A stretch of DNA of 6,684 nt, from assembly GCA_030151845.1 (NCBI GenBank), contig JASLCM010000146.1:1-6684 (forward strand), read 5' to 3'. This DNA comes from Bacteroides sp. (GTDB lineage: Bacteria > Bacteroidota > Bacteroidia > Bacteroidales > Bacteroidaceae). Below, piece by piece: positions 5,588 through 6,684 of this stretch. Both the position numbers and the translations under genes were made by a program. The notes beneath the pieces were generated by a model. That model was not told the origin of the DNA. It worked only from the letters and a program-made list of their open reading frames with translations, and did not search any database. How positions within the stretch are numbered: position 1 is the stretch's first letter; each line of letters begins with the position of its first letter.

Positions 5588-5730
5588 ATTAGCCCGTAAC
5601 CCTACCGAAAGTCCATTAAAAAAGAGGAAATCGATAGGAAAAGTCGGCCAAAAAGTAGAGAGCGCTCCTTAAATACTAACCTTTGTTTAGCCAACTCTCC
5701 CTACAAAGCCTAGTGTTTCTCCAGCATCAC

Positions 5731-6633
5731 TTACTTTTTGTCTACATTCTTTAAGTTGATATCAACAAACCTCTTTTTCATCTCCAAAATGAAACGCTTT
5801 GGCGTAAGTCCAAAATGACGTTTCATGTATCGGTTAAAGTAGCTTTCAGATTCTACGCCCGCAATATCCATCAAATCGGCAACAGTAACATCGGGCTCTA
5901 TCGCCTTAGCCTTAATCCTCTCATTCATTTGCAAGATCATCCACTGCTTAGCCCCCATTCCAAAATTCTCCTTAAACCGCACATAGAAATCGGTCCTACT
6001 CAATAGAGAGAGCTCAACCAGTTCAGAAATTCGTTTCACCTTGTTGTAATTTTGAAGAATAAAATCCCTAAACCCTATCTCCAAACTCAATATAGGGAAA
6101 AAGAGCAAAAGAAGATCCTGGTCCGAATAAAAGGTCCGTAAGTAGAAAAAGAGATCCCGCTCCACCAACCTGCAAAAATAGGCATTATCTACCCTTTTCT
6201 CTTGCAAACAGAGCTTAACCAAACCCAAATACAAGGCCAAAGGCTCCTTTATGGACAAACACGCAAAAGAGTAACTCATCTCCTTTGTCTTCTGTTTCGC
6301 CAAAAGTTGGAAGGCAAGCTTATCCCTATTCTCAAAAGGCGTATCAAAAATCATAAAAATCAGTTCAGCCCCCTCCCGCAAAGAGAGCTCAACCTTCGCC
6401 GATTTTGGAAAGAAGAAAATAACCCCCTCACCCATCTCTTTGCCCAAAAAGAAATTACAACTCGCCACACACTCCCCTTTCAGCAAGAAGCAAAGCACAT
6501 TTCGACCCATTATCTCCTCACTAAAATGAGCAGCCCTCGCAAAAGAGCAAAAACGAATGTCGCTCGTACCCACCACTTTTGTAGTGTACACAATCTCTAA
6601 AAAGTCGTTCAATGAAGAAGTCTTGTTTTTCAT
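5731..6633 (-). CDS. AraC-family transcriptional regulator (second of a paralogous pair)
   Basis: This 300-residue protein is a full-length paralogue of the regulator at 4058-4945. Its sensing half is at about 40-100, with VASCNFFLGKEMG (55-67) and FFFPKSAKV (73-81) aligning to the same places in the neighbour, including the shared Ser-Cys-Asn. The AraC domain is at about 187-283: first helix-turn-helix near 201-224 (ISELVELSLLSRTDFYVRFKENFG), second near 249-282, ending Y-F-N-R-Y-M-K-R-H-F-G-L-T-P-K-R-F-I. In a hand alignment of the DNA-binding halves about 56 of 98 residues are identical, while the sensing halves diverge more, which suggests different signals or targets after duplication. 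The start is the ATG at 6633, giving MKNKTSSLNDFLEIV. Upstream, TATGTTTC on the minus strand (about 6651-6658) is a one-mismatch -7 candidate. A tandem terminator follows 300 bases downstream, so the two regulators are probably transcribed separately. Confidence 0.93.
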   Translation of the reverse strand: MKNKTSSLNDFLEIVYTTKVVGTSDIRFCSFARAAHFSEEIMGRNVLCFLLKGECVASCNFFLGKEMGEGVIFFFPKSAKVELSLREGAELIFMIFDTPFENRDKLAFQLLAKQKTKEMSYSFACLSIKEPLALYLGLVKLCLQEKRVDNAYFCRLVERDLFFYLRTFYSDQDLLLLFFPILSLEIGFRDFILQNYNKVKRISELVELSLLSRTDFYVRFKENFGMGAKQWMILQMNERIKAKAIEPDVTVADLMDIAGVESESYFNRYMKRHFGLTPKRFILEMKKRFVDINLKNVDKK

Positions 6634-6684
6634 AAGAGAATTATAAAAAAAGAAACATACCTACTCTTCCGCCCAGCTAAACTC

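Larger units (their letters stand above)
4946..5730. other. Hairpin-rich noncoding region between the two AraC-family genes
   Basis: These 785 bases lie downstream of one regulator and upstream of the other, both on the minus strand. I see no credible coding frame. On the minus strand, in order, they hold an inverted repeat around repeat copy 4 (5529-5587), two back-to-back terminators (5394-5427 and 5362-5391), repeat copy 3 with a TACTTTTG box (5304-5340), a GC-rich hairpin (5133-5166) and another terminator (5039-5073). The promoter of the first regulator must lie in 4946-5040; TAGCTTTA on the minus strand in about 4965-4975 is a one-mismatch -7 candidate without a correctly spaced -33 box. 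Confidence 0.65.

Noticed and set aside
6202..6600. Plus-strand 132-codon open frame antisense to the second regulator
   Set aside because: It has no recognisable features, a strongly biased composition (Gln/Arg/Lys/Leu), and lies opposite a full-length AraC-family gene.

Overview
The window looks like a piece of a Bacteroidota chromosome, most likely order Bacteroidales. The evidence is a TonB-dependent outer-membrane receptor with the phylum-typical EEVVV-x-AT box, a lipoprotein start whose Cys is followed by Ser-Ser-Asp-Asp (the kind of acidic tail used for surface export in this phylum), a TAnnTTTG-type -7 element before that lipoprotein, and AT-rich intergenic DNA with weak Shine-Dalgarno signals. 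I cannot name the genus.

Layout from left to right. Positions 1-160 (minus) hold the N-terminal part of a lipoprotein gene that runs off the left edge. A divergent control region of about 215 bases separates it from a complete TonB-dependent receptor gene (plus, about 376-2784) that ends at a strong intrinsic terminator (2824-2866). A long noncoding stretch (2785-4057) follows, with hairpins, a long inverted repeat, a phased direct repeat and copies of a dispersed short repeat. Then come two AraC-family regulator genes, both on the minus strand (4058-4945 and 5731-6633). They are full-length paralogues of each other and are separated by 785 noncoding bases that are also rich in hairpins.

The receptor and the nearer regulator converge, and several terminator-like hairpins lie between them, so they are separate transcription units. 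At least two terminator candidates also lie between the two regulators. Nothing in the sequence proves that either regulator controls the receptor. An AraC-type activator acting on a nearby surface-transport or surface-lipoprotein gene is a reasonable hypothesis only.

The genes belong to known families. The least ordinary content is (i) a Gly/Pro/His-rich insertion in an extracellular loop of the receptor, (ii) the tandem regulator pair, and (iii) about 2 kb of noncoding DNA carrying an imperfect ~37-bp repeat in at least four places, a 15-bp perfect inverted repeat around a 68-base spacer, and a possible small-RNA unit. No clearly new system can be demonstrated from this sequence alone.
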